Source: an uncultured Oscillospiraceae bacterium (GTDB taxonomy: Bacteria > Bacillota > Clostridia > Oscillospirales > Oscillospiraceae). From it: a stretch of DNA of 47,216 nt. This document shows positions 36,138-44,647 of the stretch, one piece after another (position 1 is the first letter of the stretch; every line of letters starts with the position of its first letter). The notes under the pieces were generated by a model. The model searched no databases. It saw only the letters and a program-made list of their open reading frames with translations, and was not told the origin of the DNA. Position numbers and translations under genes: made by a program. The DNA lies in assembly GCA_944385535.1 (NCBI GenBank), contig CALWXR010000017.1:1-47216 (forward strand), in the 5' to 3' direction.

Positions 36138-37346
36138 ATGTCAGAATTGATCCTTTCCCGGGACAGCCGGGAAGTTCTGGACGCCGGGTTCGCCGCCGCC
36201 TTCGGGGGGAAGCCGGAGCGCTACTTCTCCGCCCCCGGCCGGACGGAGATCGGCGGCAACCACACCGACCATCAGCGGGGCCGGGTGCTGGCCGCCGCGG
36301 TGAATCTGGATACCCGGGCGGCGGTCCGGGTCAACGGCACCGACACCATCCGGATTCTGTCTGAAGGATACCCCATGAGCGTGGTGGACCTTTCCTGCCT
36401 GACCCCGGTGGAATCGGAAATCAACACCACCCCCGCCCTGATCCGGGGCGTGGCCGCACGGTTTGCCCAGATGGGGTGCCAGGTGAAGGGCTTTGACGCC
36501 TACTGCGTCTCCACGGTTCTGCCCGGCTCCGGATTAAGCTCTTCCGCCGCCTATGAGGTGCTCATGGGCGCCATCCTCAACGGATTGTTCTTTGAGGGGA
36601 GGGCCTCCCAGCCGGAGCTGGCGAAAATCGGCCAGTACGCGGAGAATGTGTTCTTCGGCAAGCCCTGCGGCCTGATGGATCAGATGGCCTCCGCCGTGGG
36701 CAATCTGGTGACCATCGATTTCTTTGACAAGGAAAACCCCGTCATCCAGCCGGTGGACTTTGACTTTTCCAAAAGCGGCCATGCCCTGTGCATCATCGAC
36801 TCCCAGGCCAGCCACGCCGACCTGACAGACGAGTACGCCGCCGTCCCCGGGGAGATGAAGGCCGTCGCCGCCCAGTTCGGCAAGGAAGTGCTGACGGAAA
36901 TCCCTCAGGCGGACTTTTACGGCCGCATCGCCCACTTGAGAAAAACCTGCGATGACCGGGCGGTGCTGCGGGCCATCCACTTCTACCAGGAAAACGACCG
37001 GGTGCCCAAGCAAGTAGCGGCTTTGAAGGAAGGAAGCTTTGGCAAATTCCTGGAGCTGGTCAAGGAAAGCGGCCACTCCTCTTACATGTACTTACAGAAC
37101 GTAATCCCCGCCGGGTACAAGGCCCATCAGGACGTGGCGGTGGCCCTGGCTCTGTGCGAGCACTACCTGAACGGCCGGGGCGCTTACCGGGTCCACGGGG
37201 GCGGCTTCGCCGGGACGGTACAGGCCTTCGTTCCCTTTGATATCCTGGATGCTTTCAAAGCCGGTATGGACGCGGCTCTGGGCGAAGGGGCCTGCCATGT
37301 ATTGGCCATCCGCCCCCAGGGCGGCGTGGAAATGGCGGTAGAATAA
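36138..37346 (+). CDS. galK: Galactokinase
   Basis: This 402-residue GHMP kinase shows the galactokinase signature APGRTEIGGNHTDHQRG (about 33-49), the ATP-binding LPGSGLSSSAAYE (about 130-142) and the C-terminal VHGGGFAGTVQAF. It phosphorylates galactose at C1 in the cytoplasm, the first committed Leloir step. Start at 36138 follows TTAGGAGGTCTACT; the frame opens 57 codons earlier without a site. It is 11 nt upstream of galT. Galactose could come from N-glycan antennae or other host or diet sugars. Confidence 0.94.
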   Translation: MSELILSRDSREVLDAGFAAAFGGKPERYFSAPGRTEIGGNHTDHQRGRVLAAAVNLDTRAAVRVNGTDTIRILSEGYPMSVVDLSCLTPVESEINTTPALIRGVAARFAQMGCQVKGFDAYCVSTVLPGSGLSSSAAYEVLMGAILNGLFFEGRASQPELAKIGQYAENVFFGKPCGLMDQMASAVGNLVTIDFFDKENPVIQPVDFDFSKSGHALCIIDSQASHADLTDEYAAVPGEMKAVAAQFGKEVLTEIPQADFYGRIAHLRKTCDDRAVLRAIHFYQENDRVPKQVAALKEGSFGKFLELVKESGHSSYMYLQNVIPAGYKAHQDVAVALALCEHYLNGRGAYRVHGGGFAGTVQAFVPFDILDAFKAGMDAALGEGACHVLAIRPQGGVEMAVE

Positions 37347-37357
37347 GGAGGAACACC

Positions 37358-38854
37358 ATGACCATTGAAACTTACATCGATTCTCTGATATCCTACGCCA
37401 TGAATCGGGGACTTGCCCAGCCGGAAGATCATCAGGTGCTGATTAACAGACTGCTGGATCTGCTTCATAAGGACGACTACACCCCCTCGGAAGAGCCGCA
37501 GACTGAGGACTTAGAGCAGATCCTGGCCGGGATCCTGGACTACGCCGTAGCCAATGGGCTGTGCGAGGACAACATCACCGCAAAGGATATCTTCGACACC
37601 CGGATCATGGGCGCCGTCACCCCCATGCCCCGGGAGGTGATCCGGGAATTCCGGGAAAAGTACGCCGAAAGCCCGGAAGCCGCCACCGACTGGTATTACG
37701 ACTTCAGCCAGAACACGGACTACATCCGCCGCTACCGGATTGCCAAGGACATGCGCTGGAAGTATGAAAGCGAATACGGCGCTATGGACATCACCATCAA
37801 CCTGAGCAAGCCGGAAAAGGATCCCAAGGCCATTGCCGCCGCGAAAAACGCCCCCCAGTCCGGCTACCCCAAGTGCCAGCTGTGTCGGGAGAACGAGGGC
37901 TACGCCGGACGGATGAACCACCCCGCCCGAGCCAACCACCGGATCATTCCCATTGATGTTTGCGGGGCGGACTGGTGCCTGCAATACTCCCCTTACGTGT
38001 ACTACAACGAGCACTGCATCGTGTTTAACGCCCAGCACATTCCCATGAAAATCGATCTGTCCGCCTTTGAAAAGCTGTTGGACTTTGTCCGGGCCTTCCC
38101 CCACTACTTTGTGGGCTCCAACGCGGATCTGCCCATCGTGGGCGGCTCCATCTTAAGTCACGAGCACTTCCAGGGCGGCCGGTACACCTTCGCCATGGAA
38201 GAAGCCCCCATAGAGCGGGAGGTGACCTTCCGGGGCTGTGAGGATATAAAGGCGGGCATCGTCAAGTGGCCCATGAGCGTGATCCGTTTGACCGGCAAGG
38301 AACCTGATCGAATCGCCCGGCTGGCGGACAAGATTCTGAACGCCTGGCGGGGCTACTCCGATGAAAGCGTGGGCGTCGTCGCCTTCTCTGACGGGGAACC
38401 CCACAACACCATCACCCCCATTGCCCGGCGCAGAGGGGCGGATTTAGAGCTGGATCTGGTACTCCGGTGCAACATCACCACGCCGGAGCATCCCCTGGGA
38501 GTATTCCACCCCCACGGGGATAAGCACCACATTAAGAAGGAGAACATCGGCCTGATCGAGGTCATGGGTCTGGCGGTGCTGCCCAGCCGGTTAAAGGGCG
38601 AGCTGACTGACCTGGCGCAGGCCCTTGCAGAGGGAAGGGATATTTCTTCTGACGAGGCCCTGTCCAAGCACGCCCCCTGGGTGGAGGGGCTAAAGAAGCA
38701 GTATGCCTTCACCCGGGAAAACGCCCTGGACATTCTGAAGGAAGAGACCGGCAAGGTCTTTGCGGGCGTGCTGGAGGACGCAGGCGTGTATAAGAACGAT
38801 CCCCGGGGAAGAGAAGCCTTCCTGAAGTTTGTGGAGGCAGTGAACCGGACGTAA
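37358..38854 (+). CDS. galT: UDP-glucose-hexose-1-phosphate uridylyltransferase, Firmicutes type
   Basis: This 498-residue enzyme belongs to the second GalT family found in Firmicutes, which is longer than the E. coli type. Diagnostic segments are YVYYNEHCIVFNAQHIPM, GGSILSHEHFQGG and FHPHGDKHHIKKENIG, which together hold the catalytic histidines. It exchanges UMP between UDP-glucose and galactose 1-phosphate. AAGGAGGAACACC precedes the ATG. galE is not in the window. A hairpin follows at 38861. Confidence 0.94.
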   Translation: MTIETYIDSLISYAMNRGLAQPEDHQVLINRLLDLLHKDDYTPSEEPQTEDLEQILAGILDYAVANGLCEDNITAKDIFDTRIMGAVTPMPREVIREFREKYAESPEAATDWYYDFSQNTDYIRRYRIAKDMRWKYESEYGAMDITINLSKPEKDPKAIAAAKNAPQSGYPKCQLCRENEGYAGRMNHPARANHRIIPIDVCGADWCLQYSPYVYYNEHCIVFNAQHIPMKIDLSAFEKLLDFVRAFPHYFVGSNADLPIVGGSILSHEHFQGGRYTFAMEEAPIEREVTFRGCEDIKAGIVKWPMSVIRLTGKEPDRIARLADKILNAWRGYSDESVGVVAFSDGEPHNTITPIARRRGADLELDLVLRCNITTPEHPLGVFHPHGDKHHIKKENIGLIEVMGLAVLPSRLKGELTDLAQALAEGRDISSDEALSKHAPWVEGLKKQYAFTRENALDILKEETGKVFAGVLEDAGVYKNDPRGREAFLKFVEAVNRT

Positions 38855-38860
38855 AAAATA

Positions 38861-38891
38861 ACTGCGGCAGCCTGATACAGACTGCCGCAGT
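38861..38891 (+). terminator. Hairpin after galT
   Basis: ACTGCGGCAG (38861-38870) pairs exactly with CTGCCGCAGT (38882-38891). No T-run, and the next ribosome binding site follows closely, so it may attenuate or insulate rather than fully terminate. Confidence 0.45.
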
Positions 38892-38907
38892 CTTCAGGAG
38901 GACGCTT

Positions 38908-39528
38908 ATGGAGAAATGGGACAACTATGCCTTACAGGTAAAGCAGGCCAAGGCCGCCTTTTTGACCTACGACCAGGAGGCCCTGATCCGAAAGCTGGGA
39001 ATCCGGGCGGATGAAAAATACCTGTATATCCCCCTGATCCACCAGATCTACCGGCTGGACAGGCGCACCGCCTGGCTGGAGCGCAGCCGCCGGGGAGAAT
39101 GGGTGGACGCCAACAGCCATGAAGAGGTGATGACCCTGCTGGATCTTCTGTGCGACAGCAAGGAAAGCCGGTATCTTTCCGGACGGTGGAAGAATATGAA
39201 CGCCTTCGGGCTGATGTTCCATCAGAATCTGCTGGAAGATGCGAAAGATCCCTGGGCGGCATATTTTCAGGATCGGCTGCAGGACTTTCGTCGCGCGTGT
39301 TTGGCCCTGGGAGGCCGTCCCCTGCCCACTGGCGACGCGTCCTATGCCATCGAAATATTCGACGGACTGCCCACAGCCATTCAGCTATGGCTGGGAGACG
39401 AGGAATTCCCGCCCAACCTTCGCTTTTTGTGGGATGAAAACGCCCTGATGTACATCCGCTATGAAACCATGTACTTTGCAAAGGCCCTGCTGCTGAATAG
39501 AATCCGGGAGGAAATGGAGGCCCTCTGA
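38908..39528 (+). CDS. DUF3786 family protein
   Basis: This 206-residue soluble protein fits DUF3786: an early MEKWDNYALQVKQAKAAFLTYD, a central KNMNAFGLMFHQNLLEDAKDPWA and a C-terminal LPTAIQLWLGDEEFPPNLRFLWDENA. The family is found in Clostridia and anaerobes; its function is not established. TCAGGAGGACGCTT precedes the ATG. It follows galT by 53 nt across a hairpin, so it may be part of the gal transcript. A likely terminator lies at 39741-39772. Confidence 0.82.
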   Translation: MEKWDNYALQVKQAKAAFLTYDQEALIRKLGIRADEKYLYIPLIHQIYRLDRRTAWLERSRRGEWVDANSHEEVMTLLDLLCDSKESRYLSGRWKNMNAFGLMFHQNLLEDAKDPWAAYFQDRLQDFRRACLALGGRPLPTGDASYAIEIFDGLPTAIQLWLGDEEFPPNLRFLWDENALMYIRYETMYFAKALLLNRIREEMEAL

Positions 39529-39552
39529 TACTGATTCTCTTTTAAAATCTTT

Positions 39553-39722
39553 ATGCTTATCTGGTTAACTCAGCTTTCGCAAGAAACCAGGTTTTCTATC
39601 AGAAAGTATGATGCAAATGGGGGAAAGGTTTGACCCCTCCCTCGTCCGGGTGCTCCCCTACCCTGCCGGGGGCCTTTCTTTCTTGTCTCGGCAAGAAAGG
39701 AAGCAAAGAAGCCGGCCGGGTG
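39553..39722 (+). repeat. Dispersed repeat copy R3 (truncated half)
   Basis: Begins ATGCTTATCTGGTTAA, the same terminus as R2 reversed, and continues through the CCCTACCCTGCCGGGGGCC and CAAGAAAGGAAG hairpin core. It stops after CAAAGAAGCCGGCCGGG, so the other half is missing. It sits between the convergent DUF3786 and trkA genes. Confidence 0.8.
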
Positions 39723-39740
39723 CGCTTCCTTAAAACATTG

Positions 39741-39772
39741 AAAACGGTGTGATTTCGGTCATGCCGTTTTTT
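39741..39772 (+). terminator. Possible plus-strand terminator
   Basis: AAAACGG (39741-39747) pairs with CCGTTTT (39764-39770), with an inner TGA/TCA, followed by TTCTGTTTTC. It fits as terminator of the DUF3786 transcript after the repeat. Confidence 0.45.
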
Positions 39773-39814
39773 CTGTTTTCATTTGCCATGGCGGTCCCCT
39801 CTTTCCCTGAAGGG

Positions 39815-39852
39815 GCAAAGCAAAAGCGGCCAACCTTTCCGGTTGGCCGCTT
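39815..39852 (-). terminator. Intrinsic terminator of the trk operon
   Basis: AAGCGGCCAACC (39824-39835) pairs exactly with GGTTGGCCGCTT (39841-39852). Read on the minus strand it is followed by TTGCTTTGCC just after the trkA stop. Confidence 0.75.
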
Positions 39853-39866
39853 GGAACGCAGGCCCC

Positions 39867-40541
39867 TCACTCTGCCCACATGGAGAATTTATTCAGCCCT
39901 TCTTTGGAGCCGCATATGTAAAGGATGTCGCCCCGGCGGAATTTGTACTCCGGCCCCACAATTTCAATAAGACTGCTTTCATTCTCGATGGCAATGATAT
40001 TTACCCCGAAGTTTTTTCGCAGATTCACTTCCAGAACGGTTTTGTCTTCCATTTTCTTCGGGATCATCAGCTTTGAAATATTCAGCTTTTCGGACAGCTG
40101 GATGTAGTCCAGCATCCGGGACGCTTCCAGCCGGTGGGCAAGGCGGATTGCCATATCCTGTTCCGGGTACACCACCTTGGCTCCCAGCTTCTCCAGAATC
40201 TCCCCATGCTCCGCGCCGGTGGACTTTGCCATGACCGAGGGAATTCCCATGCTCACAAGATTCAAGGTGGTCAGAATGGACTGATCCATGGCTTCCCCGA
40301 TGCAGACCACCGCCACATCACAGTTTTGAATGCCGGTTTCGTACAGGGTTTTCTTATCCAGGGAGGGGACGACAAAGGCGTTGTCGGTGTATTCCCGCAT
40401 CTGCCTGATTTTTTCCTCGTCCCGGTCCAGGACGATCAGATCCGCGCCGGATTGGGCAAGCTCCAATGCCAGCGCCATGCCAAACCGCCCCAAACCGATA
40501 ATACCGTAGGTTGATTTGTCTTTCGCGCTTTTCTTAAACAT
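39867..40541 (-). CDS. trkA: Potassium uptake regulator TrkA/KtrA
   Basis: This 224-residue cytoplasmic RCK protein has a Rossmann RCK_N domain (about 12-135) with IIGLGRFGMALALELA and the nucleotide-ribose acidic residue in VLDRDEE, followed by RCK_C (about 140-220: NFGVNIIAI...IVGPEYKFRRGDILYICG). It forms the gating ring on the TrkH/KtrB channel and responds to nucleotides; RCK_C domains of Firmicutes can also bind c-di-AMP. GGAGGTATAAGAT precedes the ATG, 18 nt after trkH. It is the last gene of the permease-trkH-trkA operon. Confidence 0.92.
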   Translation of the reverse strand: MFKKSAKDKSTYGIIGLGRFGMALALELAQSGADLIVLDRDEEKIRQMREYTDNAFVVPSLDKKTLYETGIQNCDVAVVCIGEAMDQSILTTLNLVSMGIPSVMAKSTGAEHGEILEKLGAKVVYPEQDMAIRLAHRLEASRMLDYIQLSEKLNISKLMIPKKMEDKTVLEVNLRKNFGVNIIAIENESSLIEIVGPEYKFRRGDILYICGSKEGLNKFSMWAE

Positions 40542-40559
40542 ATCTTATACCTCCATTAA

Positions 40560-41879
40560 TCATCCGATTGCAATATTTCCTTCCGGGTAAGCCGCTCGTT
40601 CGCCTCTGGTGAAGTACCACAGGGAGGCAACCGTCAGAGGGCCAAGGCGTCCGATATACATAACCAAAATGGACAGCAGCTTGGAGCCCACACTGAGGTT
40701 TGGCGTGATGCCGGTGGACAGGCCCACGGTGCCGAACGCGCTGGTAACTTCAAACAGCGCATCGATCATCGGCACATAGGGGTCCATAACGATCATCAGC
40801 CAGGTTCCGGTGAGCACAACCGTCAAGGCAAGCAATGTGATCACGGAAGCCTTCCGGAAAAGATCCCCGGGAATGGAATACTTAAAGGCCTTCTCCTGTC
40901 TGTTGGTTGCCGCCGACAGAATTCCTCTGAACAGCACAAAGAATGTGCTGGTCTTAATACCGCCGCCGGTGGATCCGGGAGAGGCGCCGATGAACATGAG
41001 CACCGTAAGCACCAAAAGTCCCGCGTCGGAGTAGCTTGCCATATTGGTGGTGGAAAAGCCGGCTGTACGGGCGGATACGCTGTGAAAATAGGCGCCGAGC
41101 CAGCTCTCGTCCTTTTGGGTCAGTTTGATTAATACGGTGCCGGAGATCAGCAGAAACGCCGTCACAGACAGGACGATCTTTGCGTGCATGGAATATTTCT
41201 TCCAATGAAACTTGTTCTTACGCATTTCCTGAATCACCAGGAAGCCAATACCGCCAAAGATAATCAGGCCGGTCGTCACCAGGTTCAGCAGGATATTGTC
41301 ATGATAGGCAAGCAGGTTTACATTGGAATACAGCTCCCCGGAATGTCCCAGAATATCAAAGCCCGAGTTGTTAAACGCCGCTATGCTGTGAAACAAGCTG
41401 TACCCCAGCGCCTCCAGAGGCGGGTAGTCCTGGACAAATACCAGAAAGCTGATGCCCGCGCCGGTCAGCTCGATGGTCAGGGTGGTCAAAAGCACCTGGC
41501 GAACGAAGCGGACGGTTCCTTTGCCGTTTCCCAGGTTGCTGGCCTCCTGAATGAGATTGCGTCCTTTCAGATTGATTTTTTTACCCATCAGCAGGATCAC
41601 ACCGGCGCCAACGGTTGTAACTCCCAAGCCGCCCACCTGGATCAGCATGGCAAGGAAAAACCGTCCGATTGGCGTAAAGGCCACGCCGGGGTCAATGGCA
41701 ACTAAGCCGGTCACGCACACGGCGCTGGTGGAAGTATAGAGGGCGTCGATATAGTGAACGTCCTGCCCCTCCTGCACGCTGCACGGCAGCATCAGCAGTC
41801 CCGACCCGATGAGAATCACCGCCGCGAAGCCAAGGGCAATGATTCGCCCGGGAGATAGTTTCATAATTCGTTTCAGCAT
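40560..41879 (-). CDS. trkH: Potassium channel/transporter TrkH/KtrB
   Basis: This 439-residue membrane protein has four repeated M1-P-M2 units. The four filter motifs are visible as CVTGL, FNNSGFD, RTAGFST and GTVGLSTG. The gating-loop segment IGASPGSTGGGIKTSTF lies after the third. It carries K+ (often with Na+) inward and works with TrkA. The size suits KtrB-like proteins. GGGAGGCTGAGCC precedes the start, and the gene begins 3 nt after the upstream permease stop. No kdpFABC pump genes are near. Confidence 0.93.
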   Translation of the reverse strand: MLKRIMKLSPGRIIALGFAAVILIGSGLLMLPCSVQEGQDVHYIDALYTSTSAVCVTGLVAIDPGVAFTPIGRFFLAMLIQVGGLGVTTVGAGVILLMGKKINLKGRNLIQEASNLGNGKGTVRFVRQVLLTTLTIELTGAGISFLVFVQDYPPLEALGYSLFHSIAAFNNSGFDILGHSGELYSNVNLLAYHDNILLNLVTTGLIIFGGIGFLVIQEMRKNKFHWKKYSMHAKIVLSVTAFLLISGTVLIKLTQKDESWLGAYFHSVSARTAGFSTTNMASYSDAGLLVLTVLMFIGASPGSTGGGIKTSTFFVLFRGILSAATNRQEKAFKYSIPGDLFRKASVITLLALTVVLTGTWLMIVMDPYVPMIDALFEVTSAFGTVGLSTGITPNLSVGSKLLSILVMYIGRLGPLTVASLWYFTRGERAAYPEGNIAIG

Positions 41880-41882
41880 GGC

Positions 41883-43190
41883 TCAGCCTCCCCATACCAT
41901 CCAAATGTAAATGTAACCGGCAAGCACCGCCGAGAGCGTAAAGGGAACGCCGATCCGCAAAAAGTCACGAAGCCTGACGGTTTCTCCGTTTTTACGCAGA
42001 ATGCCAATGGCGGCGATATTGGCAGATGCCCCGATGGGCGTCAGGTTGCCGCCAAGGGTCGCGCCGGTCAATAGGCCAAAATAGAATACATAGGGCTCCG
42101 CTCCCATCAGAAGAGAAATGCTCTGCACAACGGGCAGCATGGTGGCAACATAGGGAATGTTGTCAATAAACGCGGAGAGCACAACCGAAGCGAATACGAT
42201 AATCGTATACAGCAGGAAGGGATTGTCGCCCGCAAAATTATAGAACAAATCCGCCACCGCGTCAATGACACCGGCTGTTTTAATGCCTTCAATGACCATA
42301 AACAGCCCGAACAGCAAAAGCAGCGTATCCTTGTCCATATCGCACAGCACTTGCTTTAAGGCAGCCAGGGATTTTTTCTGAACACAGGCCCGAATCACGC
42401 CGATTACGCAAAGGGTTAAGCAAATCAAGCCGCTTCGGATATTGTATATGCCGCGCAGAAAAGCGTTTTCAGGCTCCGGCAGGAACGAGGCGACAATCAG
42501 AAGCCCCACTGCGCCAAGGAGCAAAAGGGAGGGGAAATAGTCCGTAACCGTTGTTTCCACTTTCGCGCTGACCGGCTGGCGGTCTTTTCTGAACAGCACC
42601 AAAAGAGCGATGCAAGATACAACCGCGCCCAGCTCCACGCCCCAGAAAATACCGGGCTTGCCGTTCATCCAGAAGAAGTCCAGAAAATTCATGCTGGCGA
42701 AGCTGCCCAGCAGCATGCTGGTGGTATCGCCTACCATGGTAGCCGCTCCCTGCAAATTGGAGGATACCGCAATGGCAATCAGAACGGGAACCGGGGATAT
42801 TTTCAGCTTGCGGGAAATTGCCAGACCGATGGGCGCCACCATCAGAACCGTTGCCACATTGTCCACAAAAGCGCTGACAATGCCCGCAAACAGGGCAAGG
42901 GCCGTTACCGCCCATTTCACATTGGGCACACGGGCAATCAAATGCTCCGCCAGCAAGGCGGGCATTTTGCTTTCAATAAAGAGGGTCACAATTCCCATGG
43001 TGCCCGCGATCATCAAAAGCACATTGTAATCCACGGCCCCCAGGGCTTGCATGGGCGTAAAATCGTATACGCCGGCCAGTCCCAGCAGAAGAAACAGCGC
43101 AGCGCCGGACAGGGCGATCCACGGCCTGTATTTCTGCAAGGTAAGCATCAGTATGTAAAGCACAAGGAAGATGCATAATGCGAGAATCAT
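41883..43190 (-). CDS. SLC13/ArsB-NhaD-like ion permease
   Basis: This 435-residue protein has about eleven membrane helices and two related halves. ArsB/NhaD/SLC13 hallmark segments are SAFVDNVATVLMVAPIG in the first half, AVSSNLQGAATMVGD, SAFIDNIPYVATMLPV and GGNLTPIGASANIAAIG. Family members move Na+ against H+, or carry anions such as arsenite or dicarboxylates. The operon with TrkHA favours Na+/H+ exchange or another role in ion balance, but that is inference. GGAGGCGGACTTT precedes the ATG. It is the first gene of the operon, downstream of the 43272 box. Confidence 0.85.
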   Translation of the reverse strand: MILALCIFLVLYILMLTLQKYRPWIALSGAALFLLLGLAGVYDFTPMQALGAVDYNVLLMIAGTMGIVTLFIESKMPALLAEHLIARVPNVKWAVTALALFAGIVSAFVDNVATVLMVAPIGLAISRKLKISPVPVLIAIAVSSNLQGAATMVGDTTSMLLGSFASMNFLDFFWMNGKPGIFWGVELGAVVSCIALLVLFRKDRQPVSAKVETTVTDYFPSLLLLGAVGLLIVASFLPEPENAFLRGIYNIRSGLICLTLCVIGVIRACVQKKSLAALKQVLCDMDKDTLLLLFGLFMVIEGIKTAGVIDAVADLFYNFAGDNPFLLYTIIVFASVVLSAFIDNIPYVATMLPVVQSISLLMGAEPYVFYFGLLTGATLGGNLTPIGASANIAAIGILRKNGETVRLRDFLRIGVPFTLSAVLAGYIYIWMVWGG

Positions 43191-43271
43191 AAAGTCCGCC
43201 TCCGAAGGTAAGTTTTCTTGGGTTTCATTTTACCGGAAAATATACAAAGATGCTCTTAAAACCGAAGCCGC

Positions 43272-43290
43272 CAGTTTAAGACGGCATTAA
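43272..43290 (-). promoter_or_regulatory. Putative KdpE/OmpR-type box upstream of the permease-trkHA operon
   Basis: Read on the minus strand this is TTAATGCCGTCTTAAACTG, about 80 bp upstream of the permease start. It contains an 11-bp-period repeat (ATCTTAATGCC followed by GTCTTAAACTG). It matches the site at 46805-46823 in 17 of 19 positions. Confidence 0.55.
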
Positions 43291-43303
43291 GATAATAGGT
43301 ACT

Positions 43304-43589
43304 GAATAACACAAAAAAGCTTGAAAGTCAAGGCTTTCCGTTTTCTTTCGTGTTATTCGGGTGCGAGGTTTTTGCTCGTATTAGAGCAAAAGCCTTGCGC
43401 CTGCTGATCCGGCATGGTACGCCATGCCGGATCAGATACCCATTGATTGCTGTCTGAATTCCATAAAAGCGGTTAAAAAGAGCCGCTTTTATGGAATTAC
43501 ACACCTTCCGTGTGTGAATAAGTCGTTATCACGGCTTATTCAGCAGACATTAAGATAGGACACCCGCTTTCCGAAGGCGTCCTATCTTA
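43304..43589. repeat. Array of seven consecutive hairpins
   Basis: H1 GAATAACAC (43304-43312)/43350-43358, with an inner AAAGCTTGA/TCAAGGCTTT; on the minus strand the inner part ends in T6. H2 43361-43377/43384-43400, 17 bp with three wobbles. H3 CTGATCCGGCATGG (43404-43417)/43422-43435, perfect. H4 AATTCCATAAAAGCGG (43457-43472)/43483-43498, perfect. H5 ACACAC (43499-43504)/43510-43515. H6 GAATAAGTCG (43516-43525)/43532-43541, one wobble. H7 TAAGATAGGACACC (43551-43564)/43576-43589, one mismatch. The stems differ in sequence, spacers are short, and no gene is present. Confidence 0.85.
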
Positions 43590-43596
43590 ACGCGCT

Positions 43597-43943
43597 CTAA
43601 ATGAGCAAATTCAAATTGTACGCATATTGCAGATAAAGAAAGCAGCCAAAGGCCCCCTTGTGTAACGGGTAAGCCAAGCGCAGTCGCAGTAGTGAATGAC
43701 AGCGTAAGTGGGCAGTCAGAGCCGCGACCGGGCTCGCCGCAGCGAGCTGTCACGGCGCAGCCGTGGCTGGGGATTGACGCGGCAGAGCGCTTCCCTTTTC
43801 GCCGGAGCGGGGGCGAATTCGCAGCATTTCACTGCACAATCCCTCAGGCCCTACGGGCCAGCTCCCTTTACATAAGGGAGCCTTGGGAGCTCCCGCTCCG
43901 GTGCGATTCCGAAATTGTGCATTTATCAAATCTGCTCATTTCG
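43597..43943. mobile_element. MITE-like element with CTAAATGAGCA termini
   Basis: The left end CTAAATGAGCAAATTCAA matches hairpin B at 33228 exactly. The right end, reversed, reads CGAAATGAGCAGATTTGA, an imperfect inverted repeat of it. It is about 347 bp, has no transposase, and ends 11 bp from the kdpE stop codon. It carries a second element nested inside (43646-43886). Confidence 0.65.
43646..43886. mobile_element. Nested MITE-like element with CCAAGGCTCCCTT-type ends
   Basis: CCAAAGGCCCCCTTGTGTAA (from 43646) and the reverse complement of 43864-43886 (CCAAGGCTCCCTTATGTAAA) form imperfect inverted termini of about 23 bp. The GC-rich inside has several short palindromes and no gene. From memory, similar ends occur in short repeats of gut Clostridia. 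Confidence 0.6.
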
Positions 43944-43954
43944 CGTTGATGCGG

Positions 43955-44647
43955 TTATAATTTCTGCATTCGGTAGCCGACGCCGATATGGGTTTGAATG
44001 TACTGGGCCTCTTCTTTTCCGGCGCTCAGCTTCTTTCGCAGGGTGGCCATGAAAACACGCAGGGACGCAATGTCGCTCTCCGTGGAGCTGCCCCAAACCT
44101 TCTGGGTGATAAAGGAGAGGGTCAGCACCTTGCCCACGTTCTGGGCCATGACGCACAGCAGCTTATACTCCATGGGGGTCAGATGCAGCTCCTGTTCCCC
44201 CAGCCAGGCGCATCCGGCAGCATAATCGATCTTCAGCTCTCCATTGGTGAACACGGGGCTTGGGGCGGAGGTTTGCATGAAGCTTAACCTTCGCTGGGTG
44301 ACCCGAAGCCGTGCCAGCAGTTCCTCCACCGAGAAGGGCTTGGTCAGATAATCGTCCGCGCCGGCGTCCAAAGCGTCGATCTTGTCGGTATCCTCCGCTC
44401 TGGCGCTGACCACGATGATTGGCATTTGGGACCATGTGCGAACCTTCCGGATGATTTCCACACCGTCCATATCGGGAAGTCCCAAATCAAGCAGCATAAT
44501 GTCCGGCTGGGCGGTGGAAGAGTGCATCAGGGCGGAAGCGCCGGTGGACGCGGTTATAAAACGATAATCGTGGGATTTCAGCGTGGCCGCCATTAAATTT
44601 CGGATGGCGGGATCGTCCTCCACCACTAAAACAAGAAATTTATTCAT
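43955..44647 (-). CDS. kdpE: KdpE-like OmpR-family response regulator
   Basis: This 230-residue regulator has a receiver (about 4-118) with the acidic pair Glu10-Asp11/Asp12, phospho-Asp54 in MLLDLGLPDMDG, Ser81 in VVSARAED and Lys103 in YLTKPF, and a winged-helix DNA-binding domain (about 135-229) with LTPMEYKLLCVMAQNVGKVL and IQTHIGVGYRM. All phosphorylation residues are present. It overlaps kdpD by 8 nt. Likely targets are its own operon and the permease-trkH-trkA operon, as the same 19-nt box precedes both. Confidence 0.92.
   Translation of the reverse strand: MNKFLVLVVEDDPAIRNLMAATLKSHDYRFITASTGASALMHSSTAQPDIMLLDLGLPDMDGVEIIRKVRTWSQMPIIVVSARAEDTDKIDALDAGADDYLTKPFSVEELLARLRVTQRRLSFMQTSAPSPVFTNGELKIDYAAGCAWLGEQELHLTPMEYKLLCVMAQNVGKVLTLSFITQKVWGSSTESDIASLRVFMATLRKKLSAGKEEAQYIQTHIGVGYRMQKL

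Noticed and set aside
39738-39752. A catabolite-response-like site TTGAAAACGGTGTGA
   Set aside because: One mismatch in the conserved CA, and it sits between convergent gene ends and overlaps a better-supported terminator hairpin.
43304-43589. CRISPR array or integron attC array
   Set aside because: The hairpin stems differ from each other, spacers are not of equal length, no attC core sites are seen, and no cas or integrase gene is near.
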